Source: Nocardia amamiensis (GTDB taxonomy: Bacteria > Actinomycetota > Actinomycetes > Mycobacteriales > Mycobacteriaceae). Taken from it: a DNA stretch of 64,000 nt. This document shows positions 8,944 to 18,422 of the stretch, piece by piece. Within the stretch, counting starts at the first letter, position 1. Each line of letters opens with the position of its first letter. The notes under the pieces were generated by a model. The model was not told the DNA's origin. It saw nothing but the letters and a program-made list of their open reading frames with translations, and did not search any database. The translations under genes were made by a program, and so were the position numbers. The stretch spans positions 124,001 through 188,000 of the forward strand of contig NZ_JADLQX010000001.1 in the NCBI RefSeq assembly GCF_015477605.1. The letters run 5' to 3'.

Positions 8944-9129
8944 CGTACAGTCACCCCTTGGTGCGGTGGCGGTCTTGTGCTGACCGCGTTTAGGTCGTGA
9001 TCGACCGACTGTGCGCCAGGACCGACGCGCGCCGATGATGACCAGACCTGCGATTCATTCGCGCACTACACGTATCACCGACAAGCTTCGGGCGCTACCT
9101 GGTGCCCGCCTACTCGAGGAGTGTTGACC

Positions 9130-9273
9130 GTGGCCAAGGGCAAGCGGACGTTCCAGCCGAACAACCGTCGTCGGGCGCGGGTGCACGGCTTCCGCCTCCG
9201 GATGCGCACCCGTGCGGGTCGCGCCATCGTCTCGGCGCGTCGCCGCAAGGGCCGCGCTTCCCTTACTGCCTGA
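9130..9273 (+). CDS. rpmH: 50S ribosomal protein L34
   Basis: 47 residues, highly basic. [20 protein letters not shown] and [19 protein letters not shown] are the L34 signature. It is a late-assembling protein of the large subunit. The GTG at 9130 follows GAGGAG by 8 nt. An in-frame GTG at 9121 would add three residues but sits against the ribosome-binding site, so it is rejected. First gene of the rpmH-rnpA-yidD-yidC-khpB series. It faces dnaA head-to-head, the universal bacterial arrangement. Confidence 0.97.
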   Translation: MAKGKRTFQPNNRRRARVHGFRLRMRTRAGRAIVSARRRKGRASLTA

Positions 9274-9294
9274 TCCTCGCTCTCGGACGCTCGG

Positions 9295-9726
9295 GTGTTG
9301 CCTGAGCCGTATCGGTTGCATCATCGTGCCGACTTCTCCCGGACGGTGCGCCGTGGCCAGCGAATCGGGAGGCGAGATCTGGTCGTGCACGCGCTCCTAG
9401 GCGAGTATGACGGAGTCGTGGGCGTGAATGAACGACACGATCAGATCCCGGACGACAAGCTGGTCCGCGTGGGTGGACCGCGCTTCGGGTTGATTGTCAG
9501 CAAGGCGGTGGGCAACGCGGTGATTCGACATCGCGTTGCCCGCCGCCTGCGTCATATGTGCGCCCAGCTGCTCGCCGAGGTGGCGCCGGGAACCGACATC
9601 GTGATCCGGGTACTTCCCGGTGCCGCCACGGCGTCCTCGGAAGACCTGCTCCGCCAGCTGCGTGGCGCCCTGCGCAAGCTCGGCGCCGGCGCCGCGGCAG
9701 GAGCGCGGACGGGCGGTCCGACATGA
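9295..9726 (+). CDS. rnpA: ribonuclease P protein component
   Basis: 143 residues. Protein subunit of RNase P, which matures the 5' ends of tRNAs with the M1-type RNA. Visible features are the [21 protein letters not shown] start and the conserved basic helix [15 protein letters not shown] (about 65-80), which corresponds to the family RNR motif with His at its second position. The C-terminus is Ala/Gly-rich and variable. The GTG at 9295 gives the standard MLP start. It lies 21 bp after rpmH and overlaps yidD by 4 bp (ATGA), suggesting translational coupling. Confidence 0.95.
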   Translation: MLPEPYRLHHRADFSRTVRRGQRIGRRDLVVHALLGEYDGVVGVNERHDQIPDDKLVRVGGPRFGLIVSKAVGNAVIRHRVARRLRHMCAQLLAEVAPGTDIVIRVLPGAATASSEDLLRQLRGALRKLGAGAAAGARTGGPT

Positions 9727-10121
9727 ACATGCCCGCGATGATCACCAAACTGCCCGCGAACGCGCTGATCTTTCTGATCGAGCTGTATCGGACCTACGTC
9801 TCTCCCACCCGCATGCCGGTGTGCCGGTTCACCCCGACGTGCAGCGAGTACGCGGTTACCGCCCTGCGCACCCGTGGCCTGTTCATCGGGCTCGTACTGA
9901 CGGTCGTGCGCTTGGCCAAATGCGCACCCTGGCACCCTGGTGGGTGGGACCCCGTCCCGGAGCGGAAGCGGAGCACCCTTCGCACCGACTCCGTGGACGA
10001 GGCAGCTGCCGACGTGGCGTCGCAGGAACCGAGCGTGCCTGCCGAGCCGCCGTCGCAGCCGAACGCTTGTAAAGGATCACCGCACGCGGTGATCGGCGAC
10101 ACGAACGACGGGAGTGCATAG
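9723..10121 (+). CDS. yidD: membrane protein insertion efficiency factor YidD
   Basis: 132 residues. The YidD core covers residues 10-85: [33 protein letters not shown], and [13 protein letters not shown], with the conserved Cys residues. YidD is thought to help the YidC insertase at the membrane. A hydrophobic or amphipathic start is followed by a variable, acidic tail. The ATG at 9723 overlaps the rnpA stop. The frame stays open further upstream, but that part overlaps rnpA and has no YidD similarity. Confidence 0.93.
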   Translation: MNMPAMITKLPANALIFLIELYRTYVSPTRMPVCRFTPTCSEYAVTALRTRGLFIGLVLTVVRLAKCAPWHPGGWDPVPERKRSTLRTDSVDEAAADVASQEPSVPAEPPSQPNACKGSPHAVIGDTNDGSA

Positions 10122-10125
10122 AGCC

Positions 10126-11205
10126 GTGCTCGACTTCATTTATTACCCGGTGTCCTGGATCCTCTGGTTCTGGCATCGAGTCTTCGGGTTCGCGTTCGGC
10201 GCGGACAACGGTCTCACCTGGGCACTGGCCGTGGTGTTCCTGGTGTTCACCTTGCGACTGGTGCTCTACAAGCCGTTCGTCAAACAGGTGCGCACCACCA
10301 AGCAGATGCAGGAGCTGCAGCCCCAGATCAAGGAGCTGCAGAAGAAGTACAAGAACGACCGCCAGAAGATGGCGCTCGAGATGCAGAAGCTGCAGAAGGA
10401 CAACGGCTTCAACCCGCTGATGGGCTGCCTGCCGGTCCTCGCTCAGGTGCCGGTCTTCCTCGGGCTGTTCCACGTGCTGCGGTCGTTCAACCGGACCGGG
10501 CACGGCTTCGGCCAGCTCGGCCTGACACCCGAGCAGAACGCGAACACCGCGAACTACGTCTTCAGCGCCGCCGACGTCCAGTCGTTCCTGAGCGCCCGCA
10601 TCTTCGGCGCGCCGATCTCGGCCTTCATCACCACGCCCGTCAGCGAGTTGCAGGCGTTCGCCGACTACGGTGGCGTGCCGAGCCGCTTGAGCATCGCGCT
10701 CGTCGCGATCCCCTTGATGGTCATCGCCGGTCTCGCGACCCACTTCAACGCGCGCGCCTCGGTCGCGCGGCAGACACCGGAAGCCGCGGCCAACCCGCAG
10801 GCGGCGATGATGAACAAGCTGGCACTGTGGGTGTTCCCGCTCGGCGTGCTCGTCGGTGGTCCTTTCCTGCCGATCGCCATCCTGCTGTACTGGGTCTCCA
10901 ACAACATTTGGACTTACGGGCAGCAGCACCTCGTCTTCGGCCGTATGGAGAAGGAAGAGGAAGCCAAGAAGCAGGCGAAGCTGGAACAGCGCGCGCAGAA
11001 CGCGCCGAAGCCGGGCGCCAAACCGGTCAGCGTGAAGAAGAAGCCGACGCCATCCGCTGACGCCGCCGGGACGGATGAGCCCGCCGCGGCCCCGTCGACG
11101 AACGGCGCCGCCAAACCGGCGAAGCAGGCCCCGAGCCAACGCCGGACGGGCGGCCAGAAGCGGTCGCCGAACCGGGGCAGGCCGAACCAGAAGCGTAGGC
11201 GCTGA
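10126..11205 (+). CDS. yidC: membrane protein insertase YidC (Oxa1 type)
   Basis: 359 residues. [16 protein letters not shown] forms the first membrane segment. It is followed by the conserved cytoplasmic coiled hairpin ([27 protein letters not shown]) and [31 protein letters not shown] with later membrane segments. The Lys/Arg-rich C-terminal tail (about 285-359) suits ribosome contact. It inserts membrane proteins with or without SecYEG. The GTG at 10126 is preferred because GGGAG is 11 nt upstream and the protein starts like mycobacterial YidC. The GTG at 10114 overlaps yidD and has no ribosome-binding site. Confidence 0.95.
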   Translation: MLDFIYYPVSWILWFWHRVFGFAFGADNGLTWALAVVFLVFTLRLVLYKPFVKQVRTTKQMQELQPQIKELQKKYKNDRQKMALEMQKLQKDNGFNPLMGCLPVLAQVPVFLGLFHVLRSFNRTGHGFGQLGLTPEQNANTANYVFSAADVQSFLSARIFGAPISAFITTPVSELQAFADYGGVPSRLSIALVAIPLMVIAGLATHFNARASVARQTPEAAANPQAAMMNKLALWVFPLGVLVGGPFLPIAILLYWVSNNIWTYGQQHLVFGRMEKEEEAKKQAKLEQRAQNAPKPGAKPVSVKKKPTPSADAAGTDEPAAAPSTNGAAKPAKQAPSQRRTGGQKRSPNRGRPNQKRRR

Positions 11206-11318
11206 CCCGGCAATCGGTGGGCCATGGGTCCATCTCTATCACTGAGCAACCCCTTGATCGCGAATACCGCCCGGCGGCGATTGCTCGGCGCGCGCGATGA
11301 GCAGATGAAGGAAATCAA

Positions 11319-11870
11319 ATGACTGTTGAGACCGACGGAGGGGACGCCACAGTGGCGACGACGATGGTGAACGCCGGTTCCGATGCCGGCGAGGTCGAGA
11401 ACGACGCCGAGGAAGCGCTCATCGAAGAAGGCGAGATCGCTGGCGATTATCTCGAACAGTTGCTCGACGTCCTCGACTTCGACGGTGACATTGATCTCGA
11501 CGTGGAAGGCGACCGCGCCGTCGTGAGCATCGACGGTGGCCGCGATCTGACGAAGCTCGTCGGACGCAACGGTGAAGTGCTCGACGCCTTGCAGGAATTG
11601 ACCCGCCTTGCTGTTCAGCAGGCGACGGGTGTGCGGAGCCGGCTGATGCTGGATGTGGCCGGTTGGCGGGCCAAGAGGAGGTCTGAGCTGAGCGAGCTCG
11701 GTACGGCGGCCGCGCAGCGGGTGCTGGAGTCGGGTGCGCCGGAGTCGCTGGCGCCCATGACACCGTTCGAGCGCAAGATCGTGCATGACGCGGTGGCCGC
11801 GGTGGAGGGCGTCAACAGCGAAAGCGAAGGTGTCGAGCCGAACCGCCATGTGGTGGTCGTTCCCGCCTGA
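11319..11870 (+). CDS. khpB: Jag/KhpB-type RNA-binding protein (KH + R3H)
   Basis: 183 residues. A long acidic N-terminal region (1-55) comes first. A KH-like domain follows with the loop VGRNGEVLDALQELTRLAVQ near 85-105. The R3H domain ends the protein (MTPFERKIVHDAVAAVEGV, then RHVVVVPA). The ATG at 11319 has AAGGAAA just upstream. It is probably a post-transcriptional regulator paired with KhpA elsewhere; in other bacteria this pair affects cell division and envelope growth. It sits directly after yidC, as in most Gram-positive genomes. Confidence 0.92.
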   Translation: MTVETDGGDATVATTMVNAGSDAGEVENDAEEALIEEGEIAGDYLEQLLDVLDFDGDIDLDVEGDRAVVSIDGGRDLTKLVGRNGEVLDALQELTRLAVQQATGVRSRLMLDVAGWRAKRRSELSELGTAAAQRVLESGAPESLAPMTPFERKIVHDAVAAVEGVNSESEGVEPNRHVVVVPA

Positions 11871-11923
11871 GGCGAGGCAGCCGCGTGTTCCGCGGCCGGC
11901 TGGGTAGTGGTTGGATAGGGCCT

Positions 11924-11947
11924 CTGGTCTTCGGACCGGGGGCCTTA
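11924..11947 (+). terminator. possible hairpin after khpB
   Basis: GGCCTCTGGTC and GACCGGGGGCC flank a TTCG-type loop, giving an 11-bp stem with G-U pairs, followed by TTATTC. This is a weak terminator or attenuator between khpB and rsmG. Confidence 0.4.
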
Positions 11948-11999
11948 TTCGTGTCCGGCGCCCGACTGCTCGCTCGTTGATCGACTCGAGTTCGGAAGG

Positions 12000-12785
12000 A
12001 TGTTTCACGTGGAACGAGATCTCGGTGGAACCACCGCGGTGCCCGCGGAGCTGGAGCCACCTGCGTCGGCGGCGACCGTCTTCGGCGACCGACTCGATCT
12101 CGCGCAGCGATATTGCGCGGCGCTCGCAACCGTAGGCGTGGAGCGCGGGCTGATCGGTCCACGCGAGGTGCCCCGGCTCTGGGATCGCCACATCCTGAAT
12201 TGCGCGGTGCTCGGCGAGTTGATCGCCGAGGGGGCGTCCGTGGTCGACATCGGCAGCGGTGCCGGACTCCCCGGGATTCCGCTTGCGATCGCGCGGCCAG
12301 ACCTACGGATCACGTTGGTGGAACCGCTCCTGCGCCGCACCATCTTCCTCAGCGAGTTCATCGAAGCGGTCGGATTGGACGTGACCGTGGTCCGGGGGCG
12401 TGCGGAACAGTCGGGCGTGATGAAGGAAGCCGGCGGCGCGGATGTCGTCACGTCCCGCGCGGTTGCTCCGCTCGGCAAACTGGCGCAGTGGTCGCTTCCC
12501 CTCCTCCGCGACCACGGGCACATGCTCGCGCTGAAGGGAGCCAGCGCGGCGGAAGAACTCGAACGCGACGGCGAGGCGTTGGCGAAGGCCGGCGCCGGTA
12601 ATGCGGTCGTGCTCGCGTGCGGTGCCGGATTGGTGTCCACGCCGACGATGGTGATCAGCGCCGAACGACTCCCCCGCGCCGAGCGCACGTCCCGGCGGCG
12701 CGCCGAACGCGCGGGCGCGAAGGCGGTTCGTGGCGGTGCGATGGAGCGCGGCCGCGCCAAGCGTGCGGCTCGAAAAGCCAAGTAA
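12000..12785 (+). CDS. rsmG: 16S rRNA (guanine-N7)-methyltransferase RsmG (GidB)
   Basis: 261 residues. SAM-dependent enzyme methylating G527 (E. coli numbering) of 16S rRNA; loss gives low-level streptomycin resistance in several bacteria. Visible features are [23 protein letters not shown] (45-67), the SAM motif [22 protein letters not shown] (80-101) and [10 protein letters not shown]. The basic C-terminal tail is variable. The ATG at 12000 is inside a parS-like palindrome, so the protein begins MFHVE. The GTG at 12009 has GGAAGG nine bases upstream and is an equally likely start. It lies upstream of parA-parB, as is usual. Confidence 0.95.
   Translation: MFHVERDLGGTTAVPAELEPPASAATVFGDRLDLAQRYCAALATVGVERGLIGPREVPRLWDRHILNCAVLGELIAEGASVVDIGSGAGLPGIPLAIARPDLRITLVEPLLRRTIFLSEFIEAVGLDVTVVRGRAEQSGVMKEAGGADVVTSRAVAPLGKLAQWSLPLLRDHGHMLALKGASAAEELERDGEALAKAGAGNAVVLACGAGLVSTPTMVISAERLPRAERTSRRRAERAGAKAVRGGAMERGRAKRAARKAK
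12001..12016. promoter_or_regulatory. parS-like site over the rsmG start
   Basis: TGTTTCACGTGGAACG matches the parS consensus at 14 of 16 positions. It overlaps the rsmG start codon region, so ParB binding could affect rsmG expression. Confidence 0.75.
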
Positions 12786-13082
12786 GCGTTCGTCGTCGCG
12801 AGAGCCGGCCGCGCGCGGTCGATCCCCTACCTTAAGCCCCGCGATCCAGCGCGCTCGATAGCGGATTTGGGGATACGAATGCCCCGGGGTTGGTCTATTT
12901 CGTCACGCTGACGGAACTGAGCCGCTTGACTGTCAATCGACTGCTTCCCTGTGAGCGGCGACGGATGTTCCCGAGTGCGTCGCACCTCAGGCGATCACTC
13001 GCATTCGTAGTCGTTCTCGCCGCTGTGTCGGTTCACGAATTTCAATCAGCTGGTGCCGGATACGCCGACGAGCGCCTGGCAA

Positions 13083-13098
13083 TGTTTCACGTGAATCC
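13083..13098. promoter_or_regulatory. parS-like site
   Basis: TGTTTCACGTGAATCC, 14 of 16 matches to parS. The central CACGTG is intact and the right arm is degenerate. Confidence 0.7.
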
Positions 13099-13381
13099 AA
13101 GTCGATTCGCGGCAGTGACGGCGGCAGCACCGATCCCAGGAGGGGGCGGTGTCCAGAGTCTGGGCAGCGGCGAAGTCGAGGAAGTCCGGACCGGTGTCGA
13201 TATCCACCATGTGGCCGCGCGGAACTCCTGGCGTACGCCGAGGGAGGCCTCATTGAGATTGGACGCGGTGGTGCGTGACGGAGTTGACCCCGTTCGCAAG
13301 GGCAGTCGCGCCTCTTGGATCCACGTCCGGGGATGGCCGGTGCCATCGAGATTGGTCCGGGACTGGCGCACGCGCTCCGCA

Positions 13382-13397
13382 TGATTCATGTGAAACA
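13382..13397. promoter_or_regulatory. parS-like site
   Basis: TGATTCATGTGAAACA, 14 of 16 matches. The right arm GTGAAACA is perfect and the centre is CATGTG in place of CACGTG. Confidence 0.6.
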
Positions 13398-13542
13398 TGG
13401 CTTCAATCGAACACGCGTGGGGGCGTGAACCGAACGACTTGAACCGACTTCGATCATGGCGCGAGGGATGCACTGAGCGACGCGGTTGTTGGCGATGGCC
13501 TGCACTTGCTACCTACTCGGACCGGTCCGGCCCGTAGGACGA

Positions 13543-13558
13543 TGTTTCATGTGAAACA
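13543..13558. promoter_or_regulatory. parS-like site (best match)
   Basis: TGTTTCATGTGAAACA, 15 of 16 matches. Both arms are perfect and only the central C is changed to T. Best copy in the cluster. Confidence 0.8.
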
Positions 13559-13844
13559 ACGGACATGGCGGCGTGAAACCGTGCGGATATGCGTGTCGCT
13601 GTGCGCGTCGCCGCGATTCAGCTTTCCTATCGCGCTGAGTGCTGGCAAGCTAGTGTCCGTCGGGCGTGAGCGTAGGTGCCACGGAGGATCTGGTTGTCAC
13701 AGCGGCGAGAGCTCCGCTCGGTCGATCGGGCGCCGCGAACCCGGTTGTGCATCGTGTTCGATCCGACAACAGGCTGTTACAACACGACGTCGACCTGTGC
13801 GTCGCGCGCACGTGTTCTGAAGTTTCTCGGGTTAGGAGCTGTCT

Positions 13845-14855
13845 ATGTCGAGCGGTCCGGCGAATGTTTCACGGGAAACGACGTCGCGCGTGCCGGGGAT
13901 GCTGGACTCCAGCAACTTTGACGCGGAGGCGTTCGGAAGCACACCGTTCGGGCACATCTCGCCGAGCGAGACCCCGATAGCCGCGGAAGCCCAACGCGCA
14001 AGTCAGGTCCTCCATCCAGGAAAGGCGACTGTGCCGAAACCGCATGAGCAACGCATCATCACGATCGCCAATCAGAAAGGCGGCGTCGGAAAGACGACCA
14101 CCGCGGTGAATCTGGCGGCCGCCCTGGCGCATCAGGGGATGACCGTTCTCGTGATCGATCTGGATCCGCAGGGCAATGCCAGTACCGCCCTGGGGATCGA
14201 GCATCATTCCGGCGTCCCGTCCACCTACGAGTTGCTGATCGGCGAGGTGTCGGTCAAGGACGCTATCCAAACCAGCCCGCACAGTGAACGTCTGCTCTGC
14301 ATCCCGGCGACCATCGACTTGGCCGGCGCTGAGATCGAACTCGTCTCGATGGTTGCCAGGGAAGGTCGGCTGAAATCCGCCATCCAGGAGGCGAATATCG
14401 CGGGGTACGACATCGACTATGTGATGATCGACTGCCCGCCTTCCCTGGGCCTGCTGACAGTCAACGCTCTGGTCGCTGCGAAGGAGGTGCTGATTCCCAT
14501 TCAGTGCGAGTACTACGCGCTGGAAGGCGTCGGGCAGCTACTCCGCAATATCGGGTTGGTGCAGGCGCATCTGAATCCGGAACTCCATGTCTCGACCGTA
14601 ATTCTCACGATGTACGACGGCCGCACGAAGCTGGCCGATCAGGTCGCCGAGGAGGTCCGTGGTCACTTCGGCGATGTCGTACTGCGCTCGGTGATTCCGC
14701 GCAGTGTGAAAGTGTCGGAGGCGCCGGGCTACGGAATGACAGTGCTCGATTATGATCCAGGCTCCCGGGGTGCGATGAGCTACCTGGATGCCGGACGCGA
14801 GATGGCAGCCCGCGCGATGGTGCCGCGCGCTACCGCGACGAAGTCGGCGGAGTGA
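13845..14855 (+). CDS. parA: chromosome-partitioning ATPase ParA (Soj)
   Basis: 336 residues. Deviant Walker A KGGVGKTT at 78-85, Walker A' region [13 protein letters not shown] near 107-119, and Walker [12 protein letters not shown] near 200. It cycles ATP on nucleoid DNA and moves ParB-parS complexes, segregating origins. The roughly 65-residue N-terminal extension before the Walker fold is typical of mycobacterial-type ParA. The ATG at 13845 has AGGAG seven bases upstream. A parS-like site lies within codons 7-13. It is followed by parB on the same strand with a 70-bp gap. Confidence 0.95.
   Translation: MSSGPANVSRETTSRVPGMLDSSNFDAEAFGSTPFGHISPSETPIAAEAQRASQVLHPGKATVPKPHEQRIITIANQKGGVGKTTTAVNLAAALAHQGMTVLVIDLDPQGNASTALGIEHHSGVPSTYELLIGEVSVKDAIQTSPHSERLLCIPATIDLAGAEIELVSMVAREGRLKSAIQEANIAGYDIDYVMIDCPPSLGLLTVNALVAAKEVLIPIQCEYYALEGVGQLLRNIGLVQAHLNPELHVSTVILTMYDGRTKLADQVAEEVRGHFGDVVLRSVIPRSVKVSEAPGYGMTVLDYDPGSRGAMSYLDAGREMAARAMVPRATATKSAE
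13865..13880. promoter_or_regulatory. parS-like site inside the parA 5' end
   Basis: TGTTTCACGGGAAACG, 14 of 16 matches, lying in the parA coding sequence (residues NVSRET). ParB bound here would sit on its own operon's start, a possible autoregulation point. Confidence 0.65.
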
Positions 14856-14925
14856 CTCGGCCGGCCGAGTCGATGCTCGGGCGAAGTCCGGTTGGTGGCG
14901 GAACGAGGAAGGGGTCGGTAGACCG

Positions 14926-15942
14926 ATGAGTCAGGCGAAGAAGGGTGGACTCGGGCGCGGTCTCGCCGCGCTGATCCCCACGGCACCGGCGGGCACGCCG
15001 GGGCTCAACGGCTCCGCTGCGAGCGTCATCGGTCTCGATCCGATCGGGCCGCAGCCGACCGCGACCTACCTGCACCGGGTCCCCGACCCCACCGAGGACA
15101 ATGCCGATCTCGCGGTCGGCGGCGCGATCTACCGGGAGATCCCGCCGGATCAGATCGAGCCGAACCCGAAGCAGCCACGCACCGTCTTCGAAGAAGACGC
15201 GCTGGCCGAGCTGGTGCATTCGATCCGCGAGTTCGGCCTGATGCAACCGATCGTGGTGCGCCGACCGGAGCCAGGTGTGGACCGCTATCAGCTCGTCATG
15301 GGCGAGCGACGCTGGCGGGCATGCCAGGAGGCTGGTCTGGCCGCCATTCCCGCGATCGTCCGCGAAACCGCGGACGAGGCGATGCTGCGTGACGCGCTCT
15401 TGGAGAACATCCACCGGGTACAGCTGAATCCGCTCGAAGAGGCGGCGGCCTATCAGCAACTGCTGGAGGAATTCGACGTCACCCACGAGGAATTGGCTGC
15501 CCGAATCGGCCGCTCCCGCCCCGTCGTGACGAATATGATCCGTCTACTGAAGTTGCCGATCCCGGTGCAGCGACGGGTCGCGGCGGGCGTACTGTCCGCC
15601 GGGCACGCGCGGGCACTGCTCGGTCTCGAAGCGGGTGCGGACGCCCAAGAGGTGCTCGCCGCCCGTATCGTCGCCGAGGGACTCTCGGTCCGGGCTACCG
15701 AGGAAGCCGTCACGCTGGCGAACCGAGATCCGGACGCCGCGGCGCCCTCACCGGTTGCCCGGCGGAAGCCGATCCACATGCCGGGTCTGCAAGACGTGGC
15801 CGATCGGCTGTCCGGCTCGTTCGACACCCGGGTCACCGTGAGTCTGGGCAAGCGCAAAGGCAAGATCGTCGTCGAGTTCGGGTCGATCGAAGACCTCGAG
15901 CGGATCGTCGCCCTGATGGAGCAGAACACCCCTGATGCGTGA
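14926..15942 (+). CDS. parB: chromosome-partitioning protein ParB (Spo0J)
   Basis: 338 residues. The N-terminal ParA-stimulating peptide [14 protein letters not shown] (5-18) comes first. The ParB/Srx CTP-binding domain follows, with IEPNPKQPR near 85 and [13 protein letters not shown] near 125. The HTH domain ([27 protein letters not shown]) covers about 185-208, and a C-terminal dimerisation domain ends the protein. It binds parS and spreads as a CTP-dependent clamp. ATG 14926 is chosen because the protein then starts at the ParA-binding peptide, with GAGGAAGGGG upstream; the longer frame overlaps parA. The parS sites upstream are its targets. Confidence 0.96.
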   Translation: MSQAKKGGLGRGLAALIPTAPAGTPGLNGSAASVIGLDPIGPQPTATYLHRVPDPTEDNADLAVGGAIYREIPPDQIEPNPKQPRTVFEEDALAELVHSIREFGLMQPIVVRRPEPGVDRYQLVMGERRWRACQEAGLAAIPAIVRETADEAMLRDALLENIHRVQLNPLEEAAAYQQLLEEFDVTHEELAARIGRSRPVVTNMIRLLKLPIPVQRRVAAGVLSAGHARALLGLEAGADAQEVLAARIVAEGLSVRATEEAVTLANRDPDAAAPSPVARRKPIHMPGLQDVADRLSGSFDTRVTVSLGKRKGKIVVEFGSIEDLERIVALMEQNTPDA

Positions 15943-16235
15943 CAGAAGTGACGAAATTTAACTTGTGATTTCCATAGGTGCGGGTCTCCGGCCGAAACGT
16001 CACTGTGACGGCATGGCTCCGCGCGGCCTCGGAGCGCGTGCTGCTCCGCGGCAGAGCAGCACAAGTTCTTCTGACCAACAGCACAGCGACATGGAATGAG
16101 GCGGGTTCCCTTTGATCGCTTATTCTTGCTGGCGAGCAAATATTGATGCGACGTGAGTGAGCGCGGCGAGCGAGCCATGTCACAGCGCGCAACGCGTACG
16201 CCGGAGGCGAGCGCCACCGAGGTGGAGGCGTGAGC

Positions 16236-17000
16236 GTGGATGAATCGGACAGCTGGAGGCTGAGCAGAGCGGTGTCGACCAGCGTCACAGCACTTACCCT
16301 CGGCGGACTGGAAAAGCTTCCCGCGCATGCGCGGCGCTGTGTTTTCTGGGAGATCGATCCCGCGGTGGCCGAGGACTCACGCAATTTCAGCGATCCGGTC
16401 TTCGAGAAGGAAGCCTGGCTGTCCACGGTCATGCTGGAGTGGGGTTCCTGCGGACAGGTGGCGAACGTCGATGGCAACATCGCCGGCTGCGCCCTGTACG
16501 CCCCGCCTAGCGCGGTACCGCGGGCCACCCTGTTCCCCACGTCTCCGGTGAGCCCGGACGCGATCCTGCTGACCACGCTGCGGGCCGAATTTCCGTATCA
16601 CGATGCCGATATCGCCCATCAATTGATTCAGGCGGTGGTGTCGGATCTGGTGCGCCGCGGCGTGCGCGCGCTGGAGGCGTTCGGCATCCGCACCGATCCG
16701 TCCACGCAGGCGCTGTCGGAGCGCTTCGGCTCGATGACGCTGATGGAGCGGATCGTCGCACCGATCAATGGTGGCAGAGTGTCCGGGGCGACCACCGAAT
16801 GCTCGCCGGAGACCTGCATGATCGACGCCGACTTCCTGGAGGAAGTCGGTTTCGAGGTCGTCGCCCCGCACCACCGGTTTCCGCGGTTGCGGTTGGAGCT
16901 GGACTCGGATCACGGCTGGAAGGAAGACGTCGAACGGGCGCTGGACCAGCTGCTCGCGGCGGCTTCGATGACCGTACCGACACGCATCGGGGCGCGCTGA
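16236..17000 (+). CDS. GNAT-like acetyltransferase, Rv3916c family
   Basis: 254 residues. Same position as M. tuberculosis Rv3916c, between parB and cwlM. GNAT-like features are an N-terminal strand/helix region, GNIAGCALYAPPS with a following turn near 80, and a helix AHQLIQAVVSDLVRRGVRALEAFG (about 128-150). The C-terminal part (EVGFEVVAPHHRFPRLRLEL) is also GNAT-like. The GTG at 16236 is favoured because GGAGG is 7 nt upstream; GTG 16230 is too close to it. Substrate unknown. A strong bidirectional hairpin separates it from convergent cwlM. Confidence 0.85.
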   Translation: MDESDSWRLSRAVSTSVTALTLGGLEKLPAHARRCVFWEIDPAVAEDSRNFSDPVFEKEAWLSTVMLEWGSCGQVANVDGNIAGCALYAPPSAVPRATLFPTSPVSPDAILLTTLRAEFPYHDADIAHQLIQAVVSDLVRRGVRALEAFGIRTDPSTQALSERFGSMTLMERIVAPINGGRVSGATTECSPETCMIDADFLEEVGFEVVAPHHRFPRLRLELDSDHGWKEDVERALDQLLAAASMTVPTRIGAR

Positions 17001-17011
17001 GCCGGAATATC

Positions 17012-17051
17012 GAAGCGCCCCCTGTCGCTCCGAAAGGACAGGGGGCGCTTC
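17012..17051. terminator. bidirectional hairpin between the GNAT gene and cwlM
   Basis: A perfect 15-bp stem (GAAGCGCCCCCTGTC 17012-17026 with GACAGGGGGCGCTTC 17037-17051) and a 10-base loop sit between two convergent genes. The T-rich side on plus is short (TGGTTT). Confidence 0.85.
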
Positions 17052-17070
17052 TGGTTTCAGGGCAAGCGAG

Positions 17071-18264
17071 CTACATCCGGTCCGCCGCTGCCAGCTCCTC
17101 GGCCAGCAATTCGGCGAAAGTGTAAGTGCCGGTGGGCTGATCGTCCTGACCGAGCAGATATAGCCGCTTCACCGAGATCAGGATCGCTTCCGCGATCACG
17201 TCCCGCATGCGCGGGTTGGTGAGCACCGAGGCGTCGTATTCATTTGTCAGGTAACCGATGTCGACCTGCACGGTCGGCATCTTGGTGAGACGCAACAGAT
17301 CCCAGGTTCGCGCATGGGTCCGGCAGTCCTGCAACGACGTTCGTGCGACGACTTCCCGCTGGATGAAACCGGCCAGCACCTGCCCGATCATCGATACCGA
17401 GCCGTGCGAGTTGCCGAAGTAGAACCCGGCGACGCCGTTCGCGAGCGGACTCGGGTTGGTGGCGCAGCGCAGCGAGATCATCAGATCGGCGTCGAAGGCG
17501 TTCGAGGTATCGGCGCGCTGGGCGTCGGTCGGGTTGGCCCCCCACGGGCGCGACAGGAAGGTCTCCATGCCGGTGGCGGCCATCCTGCCCTCCAGGCGAC
17601 TCGCCAGGTCCCACAGGATCTCCGATTCGTAGACATCGCCGTACTCGGTGGCCACCGCGCAGCCCTTGTCCGGACCGCCGAGCCCCGGATCGATGACGAT
17701 CCGTTTGCCGGTCAGCTGCGGGCCCGCCCGGTGCACCACTTCTTCCTCGGCGATGCGATGCGGATTGCCTCCGGTTACCCTCGCGCCGAGCAGGTCCAGC
17801 GAGCGAAGTGTGTCGGGACCGCAGATGCCGTCCGCCGACAACCCGATCTCACGCTGGAAGGCCGTCAGCGCGTCATGCGTGTGCGGCCCGAAATAGCCGT
17901 CTACACGGTGCACGTAGAAACCGAGGTCCTGCAGCCTGCGCTGAAGGGTGGCCACGTCGTCGCCGTAGAGCGGTGCCGACAGCTGATAGATCAACGTGCG
18001 CGCGCCGAGCCGGTAAGACGCCTCCTTCAGCGCCCGATAGGTCGCCGGTCCGACCACACCGTCGACGAGCAGCCCGCGGTGCTGCTGGAAGGCACGGACC
18101 GCGGAGTCGAGATGATGGTCGAAGGAGACGTCGGCGTCTTTCCAATACTCGCGCGCGTCCGAGTGATCGGTACCGACGTGCGCATGTAGGAACCCGAGAC
18201 TTGCCAGGGTGCTCCGAACCTCTGCTACGGCTGGACCGGAATCGCCGTGACGAAGTCGGTGCAT
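17071..18264 (-). CDS. cwlM: CwlM-type pseudo-amidase, peptidoglycan-synthesis regulator
   Basis: 397 residues. Two N-terminal peptidoglycan-binding-1 repeats (GDSGPAVAEVRSTLASLGF near 6-24; DDVATLQRRLQDLGFYV near 95) precede an amidase_3 fold (about 180-395). In mycobacteria CwlM is a cytoplasmic PknB target that activates MurA and binds MurJ. Zinc-ligand positions are changed: the family IDPGHGG reads IDPGLGG, and the later His position reads SLRCA, so hydrolase activity is unlikely. The ATG at 18264 is used (MHRLRHGDSG). It lies downstream of trxA and trxB, as in M. tuberculosis. Confidence 0.93.
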   Translation of the reverse strand: MHRLRHGDSGPAVAEVRSTLASLGFLHAHVGTDHSDAREYWKDADVSFDHHLDSAVRAFQQHRGLLVDGVVGPATYRALKEASYRLGARTLIYQLSAPLYGDDVATLQRRLQDLGFYVHRVDGYFGPHTHDALTAFQREIGLSADGICGPDTLRSLDLLGARVTGGNPHRIAEEEVVHRAGPQLTGKRIVIDPGLGGPDKGCAVATEYGDVYESEILWDLASRLEGRMAATGMETFLSRPWGANPTDAQRADTSNAFDADLMISLRCATNPSPLANGVAGFYFGNSHGSVSMIGQVLAGFIQREVVARTSLQDCRTHARTWDLLRLTKMPTVQVDIGYLTNEYDASVLTNPRMRDVIAEAILISVKRLYLLGQDDQPTGTYTFAELLAEELAAADRM

Positions 18265-18422
18265 GCGTGAGAGCCCTTTCCTTCCGTCAACCCGCGGGTA
18301 CCCACTCATGCGATGGGATACACCTTCGCACGACCGAAGCGTCGGTCGATTGTCTCAGACCCGGACCGGGTTGCGACTTTCCCGGGTCCAGGCATCCTAC
18401 GGCGCGTTATCGTTTCGCGTCG

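Larger units (their letters stand above)
8484..9129. other. dnaA-rpmH divergent intergenic region
   Basis: 646-bp non-coding region that carries the divergent promoters of dnaA and the rpmH operon. A consensus DnaA box lies at 8686-8694, with further TCCACA-type partial boxes beside it (8675-8682). A vegetative-type promoter for rpmH lies at 8915-8943. A TATT-like -10 for dnaA (around 8655-8660, minus) may overlap the DnaA box region, which would give autoregulation; that part is weak. No gene was seen. Confidence 0.7.
12786..13844. other. rsmG-parA gap with parS cluster, no convincing gene
   Basis: About 1.06 kb between two genes that are usually close. It contains three parS-like sites (13083, 13382, 13543) and a fourth just inside parA. 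The longest plus-strand frame (12890-13384) contains a parS site, has no ribosome-binding site and no recognisable family. It has a hydrophobic segment by chance or by decay. The region looks like a centromere-like segment rather than coding DNA. Confidence 0.7.

Noticed and set aside
9883..11139. 418-codon minus-strand frame
   Set aside because: Antisense shadow of yidC and yidD in GC-rich DNA; low-complexity Arg/His/Leu composition.
12890..13384. 164-codon frame with a hydrophobic, signal-peptide-like stretch between rsmG and parA
   Set aside because: No ribosome-binding site, contains a parS site, no recognisable family. I treat the region as a non-coding parS cluster.
16150..16200. GAGTGAGCGCGGCGAGCGAG-type repeat-like stretch before the GNAT gene
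   Set aside because: Looks like a possible dispersed repeat, but a single copy in the window gives no proof.
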